From: Fibrobacterota bacterium
GTDB lineage: Bacteria; Fibrobacterota; Fibrobacteria; UBA5070
DNA length: 64,000 nucleotides
Direction of reading: 5' to 3'
Assembly: GCA_016715065.1 (NCBI GenBank)
Contig: JADKBN010000003.1
Location: 372,001-436,000, forward strand
Positions 61,506 to 64,000 of the stretch are shown one piece after another. The notes beneath the pieces were generated by a model. The model searched no databases, was not told where the DNA came from, and was given only the letters and a program-made list of their open reading frames with translations. The translations under genes and the position numbers were made by a program. Positions within the stretch are counted from its first letter, which is position 1; every line of letters begins with the position of its first letter.

Positions 61506-61680
61506 TCACTTCTTGATGCTCGCTTTGACCTTCTTCAAGGCGGCGCCATCGCTACATGGCGCAGATGCCTTTCATTTGCGTAGGCTGGATTTCCAGCTCG
61601 GCCAAGAGCATCTTGAGCTTGGCGGGCGATAGTCCAACGGCTTCGGCGAGCTTTCCAGAGCTGAGCAGTTCTTCTGGCAT
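61506..61680 (-). pseudogene. Small helical DNA-binding-like gene, frameshifted
   Basis: ATG 61680 has a strong ribosome-binding site (AGGAGG, 8 nt). It opens 42 codons (MPEELLSSGKLAEAVGLSPA ... GICAM) before TAG 61552-61554. In another frame the sequence goes on GDGAALKKVKASIKK to TGA 61506. The whole would be a roughly 58-residue protein with a winged-helix-like two-helix pattern (LAEAVGLSPAKLKMLLAELE). The total length is not a multiple of three, so an indel of 1-2 nt lies near 61550. It is co-oriented with the broken epimerase, 19 nt upstream of it. Confidence 0.6.
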
Positions 61681-61760
61681 GGATGGGTCCTCCTGAGGAA
61701 ATGGAATGTACTCCTTCCGCGCGTGATCGATCCACTGCCTCTCCGGGGAAAGACCTAAGT

Positions 61761-61784
61761 TTCGGGAAGAGATCGTTTCCCGAA
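61761..61784. promoter_or_regulatory. Inverted repeat upstream of the right-edge exported-protein gene
   Basis: TTCGGGAA and TTCCCGAA, perfect 8-nt arms 8 nt apart, end 23 nt before ATG 61808. This could be an operator or a leader hairpin. Confidence 0.35.
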
Positions 61785-61807
61785 TTCCTTTCGCTCGGAC
61801 CTACTCC

Positions 61808-64000
61808 ATGACACTTGCGGTTTTGCTGGCTGTGTGCGCCTCGATCGTTTCTTCAGCACCTACGTCGAAGACCAAAGCAGCGACCTATCAGGCGGTGGTC
61901 CCCGAAGGGAACCTGACCGCGATCACGGTACCTCTAGATCCAGAATTGCTGGCCTTTCCGGATGCCCCAGGTGTGCATCCCATTCAGGCACATGTCATCC
62001 GTTATGACGATGGCGCGGACGTGTTGCTCGTGATCCAGGGAAAGGTCGCCTCGCGCAGGCAGCGATTGGAAGGGCTTTCGCGGGACACCTTGGCCGCCAC
62101 GCAGCGTTTCTTGCTGGAGCGGATCCAGACCGAAATGGACGTGCGGGTCGTGCAGAGCCTGGACACACTCTACGACGCCCAGGAGGTCCGTTGGACGCGG
62201 CACGAATCCTGGCGCTGGACCGATCGTCGCGGGACCGTCGAGCTGGAAACGTTCCAGCCGATCCATGACACGACAGGAAATGGCAGATTGTTCGAACGGA
62301 TGGACTCGCTGGTCCGTACCGTGCCGTCGGACACTCTGATTGCCCGGACAGCCAAAGCCCTCGCGGAATCCTACCGCGATGCATCCGATACCTCCGCGGT
62401 CGTTCGGATCTCCAGTTGGAATCGTTTGGCCAACCATGCGTTCGGCGATGCCTTGTCTGCATGCATCCAAACGCATCGGTGCGATCGCTTCCCAGGTCTG
62501 GAACGTGATTCAGTGGGAGCCGATTCCTTGTGGGTGTTGGTGGATTCCGTTCCTGATCATTGGTTGCCGGTGGCGGTGGACACGAGTTCCCGTGAGAGCG
62601 ATTATGGAGACGAGTCCACCCATCTTTGGGGAGTGGAGCGGCTCGGTACGGGCCCTTTGGACAGTCTTTCCGAATTCGAAACCGTTTGGCATCGAATGGA
62701 CGAGGGGCAGTGGCCTCGGTTGCAGGATTCACTACGGAAATGGGAAATCGAAAAGCGTGGAGATTTTTTTCAGACGCTCCAATCCAATTTGGATTCGAGC
62801 GTGTCGCCATCCACACGGGAAAGGGTGCAGGACCTCGGAGCCATTGCTTGGGATCGGAGTCTTCCGACCATTCGCCGGGGCATGCAGGCAAGCGTGTTGT
62901 CGCTGGTCCCCTCCAATTCCATCCTGGTCCGCAGGCGGCCCATCGCCGTTCCTTGGCCGCTGGAAGAGCGCGATGTGACCCAACGGTTCCGCCCCAGGCC
63001 TGCGCTCCGCACCAGAGATCGCGTCCTTCCATGGCGCAAATCGATCGAATCGGTGCGAATCGACGCTGCCCCATGCACGGAAGTCGTGTTGTTCGTGGCG
63101 GGCAAGGTGCAACAACGGCGGATGATCCTGGAACACAGGGCGATTCCCGGGTCGGATTCACGTGGTTTTGTCGATTCCGCGTTCCAGTTCGATCTCCAGG
63201 AGCTGCGATCGGTGTTCGGGCAGGAGCAGGAAATCCGACGGGACACCTCCGAGGTCGCCAACATCGAAGGGGGGGCGATGGTTGTCGAAACCCGGATATG
63301 GAAACCGGAAGGTGGGGAAGTCAAGATCCGACGGACGACCCCCTTTTCGGACACCGTCGAGGGATTGGCGATGCTCGAGCGTGCTGTTCGGAAATTGTCA
63401 CTAGCGGAACCCGGCCTGGATTCGTCCCGCTTGCGGGAGCTCGCCGACGAGTTCCGCGAAAGGATCGTGGAAATGGCGGCGGGACCGGGGTTCCACGAAA
63501 TCATCCTATCCAATGCGTTGGAGCCGGATCGATTCCTGCAGGCGATGACCGGGTGCCTGGAGGATTCCTCCTGCGAACCGTTTTTCGGGCACGGGGTGGG
63601 AAAAGATTCCGACGGACGCATGGTGGCCGATTCCTACAAGATTCCCCTGGCCTGGTTTCCCGAGGAGGGCCGCCGGGTGCATTCCATCGCTTGGCTTCCG
63701 GACACCAGCATTCCGTTGCAAGTTCGCTCGGATACCCTGCGAGGGCAGTTCGAAAAGGGAATGGAGTTCGAGCGCACCTCGCGGAACCTGGTGGTTTCCG
63801 ATTTCCGTTTGTTCGTCGCCCAGATGACGGACCTGCTCAAAACGAAGTTGGAGGCCTCGAAGACGACGGATGAGGTGCTATCGCCTCTGGTCCCGTACCT
63901 GCTGGAGGAATCCGGGGATTTCTTCGGACGAATGGCCCTGGCTCTGGCCCGGGCAGGAACGCTTTCGCAAGAACTGGTCGTGAGGCGGCGCAGCGATGCT
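61808..64000 (+). CDS. Large exported hypothetical protein (cut by right edge)
   Basis: A continuous frame runs from ATG 61808 to the last base (731 codons, no stop). The N-terminus is a signal peptide (MTLAVLLAVCASIVSSAP). The mature part is acidic and mixed alpha/beta with many Trp and Asp/Arg pairs (e.g. RWTRHESWRWTDRRGTVELE-like region near residue 125, VADSYKIPLAWFPEEGRR near 610). I saw no transmembrane helix after the signal and no recognisable catalytic motif. It resembles the large secreted proteins of unknown function frequent in this phylum. No good ribosome-binding site precedes ATG 61808. The C-terminus is outside the window. Confidence 0.75.
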   Translation, partial: MTLAVLLAVCASIVSSAPTSKTKAATYQAVVPEGNLTAITVPLDPELLAFPDAPGVHPIQAHVIRYDDGADVLLVIQGKVASRRQRLEGLSRDTLAATQRFLLERIQTEMDVRVVQSLDTLYDAQEVRWTRHESWRWTDRRGTVELETFQPIHDTTGNGRLFERMDSLVRTVPSDTLIARTAKALAESYRDASDTSAVVRISSWNRLANHAFGDALSACIQTHRCDRFPGLERDSVGADSLWVLVDSVPDHWLPVAVDTSSRESDYGDESTHLWGVERLGTGPLDSLSEFETVWHRMDEGQWPRLQDSLRKWEIEKRGDFFQTLQSNLDSSVSPSTRERVQDLGAIAWDRSLPTIRRGMQASVLSLVPSNSILVRRRPIAVPWPLEERDVTQRFRPRPALRTRDRVLPWRKSIESVRIDAAPCTEVVLFVAGKVQQRRMILEHRAIPGSDSRGFVDSAFQFDLQELRSVFGQEQEIRRDTSEVANIEGGAMVVETRIWKPEGGEVKIRRTTPFSDTVEGLAMLERAVRKLSLAEPGLDSSRLRELADEFRERIVEMAAGPGFHEIILSNALEPDRFLQAMTGCLEDSSCEPFFGHGVGKDSDGRMVADSYKIPLAWFPEEGRRVHSIAWLPDTSIPLQVRSDTLRGQFEKGMEFERTSRNLVVSDFRLFVAQMTDLLKTKLEASKTTDEVLSPLVPYLLEESGDFFGRMALALARAGTLSQELVVRRRSDA

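Noticed and set aside
61995..63161. Minus-strand open frame of 388 codons, and plus-strand frames at 62340 and 62626
   Set aside because: Shadows of the continuous plus-strand frame from 61808 to the window end, which has a signal peptide and uniform codon use.

Overview
This window is GC-rich, densely coded bacterial chromosome with few gaps. It most likely comes from the phylum Fibrobacterota (Fibrobacteres), probably a lineage outside the rumen genus Fibrobacter. Four things support this. A TIGR02147-type regulator, a family first defined from a large paralogous set in Fibrobacter succinogenes, sits at 51976. The uvrB promoter carries a perfect match to the unusual LexA operator I recall for F. 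succinogenes (TGCNCN4GTGCA). A secreted propeller ends in a type IX-secretion-like tail. Many small outer-membrane barrels and lipoproteins point to a Gram-negative envelope. No rRNA, tRNA, CRISPR array, prophage or classical insertion sequence was seen.

Left part (1-13 kb): two minus-strand genes that look flagellar-associated, then an FHA protein. A long minus-strand run follows: a small hypothetical gene, a two-domain radical SAM/DUF2344 protein, an orphan DNA methyltransferase, a membrane protein and CutA (the last four joined by ATGA overlaps), then a bifunctional nuclease, prephenate dehydratase, an EptA-like transferase, RNase PH and UvrB.

Middle (13-40.8 kb): mainly housekeeping and envelope genes. 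These include a polyprenyl-phosphate sugar transferase with an altered active site, a HAD protein, an aminotransferase coupled to a Ser/Thr kinase, YraN and Obg, and a PpiD-like foldase. Next come PgeF, an RsbU-type phosphatase, a YfgM-like protein, a response regulator fused to a degenerate phosphatase domain, and a SecD-SecF fusion. TldD/PmbA, a large parallel beta-helix protein, a cyclophilin, Gmk, GlgC and a phosphohexomutase complete this part.

Right part (40.8-64 kb): accessory and the most interesting. A tightly overlapping operon at 40.8-45.3 kb encodes an ECF sigma factor, a membrane-anchored DUF4384-like partner, an exported caspase-like protease fused to about 14 short surface repeats, and an outer-membrane protein; this is my best candidate for an undescribed system. 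Further on are a YiiX-like amidase, an MFS transporter, an RMD1/DUF155 protein, and a REP-associated tyrosine transposase with a REP-like palindrome inside its own reading frame. A TIGR02147-lipoprotein-propeller cassette follows, flanked by a full copy and a broken copy of the same gene. From 55.8 to 61.7 kb several reading frames are broken by single-base shifts (a SWIM/SNF2 helicase, an epimerase, a small DNA-binding-like gene), which means either a decaying region or local sequence error. The window ends inside a large exported protein open from 61808 to the right edge.
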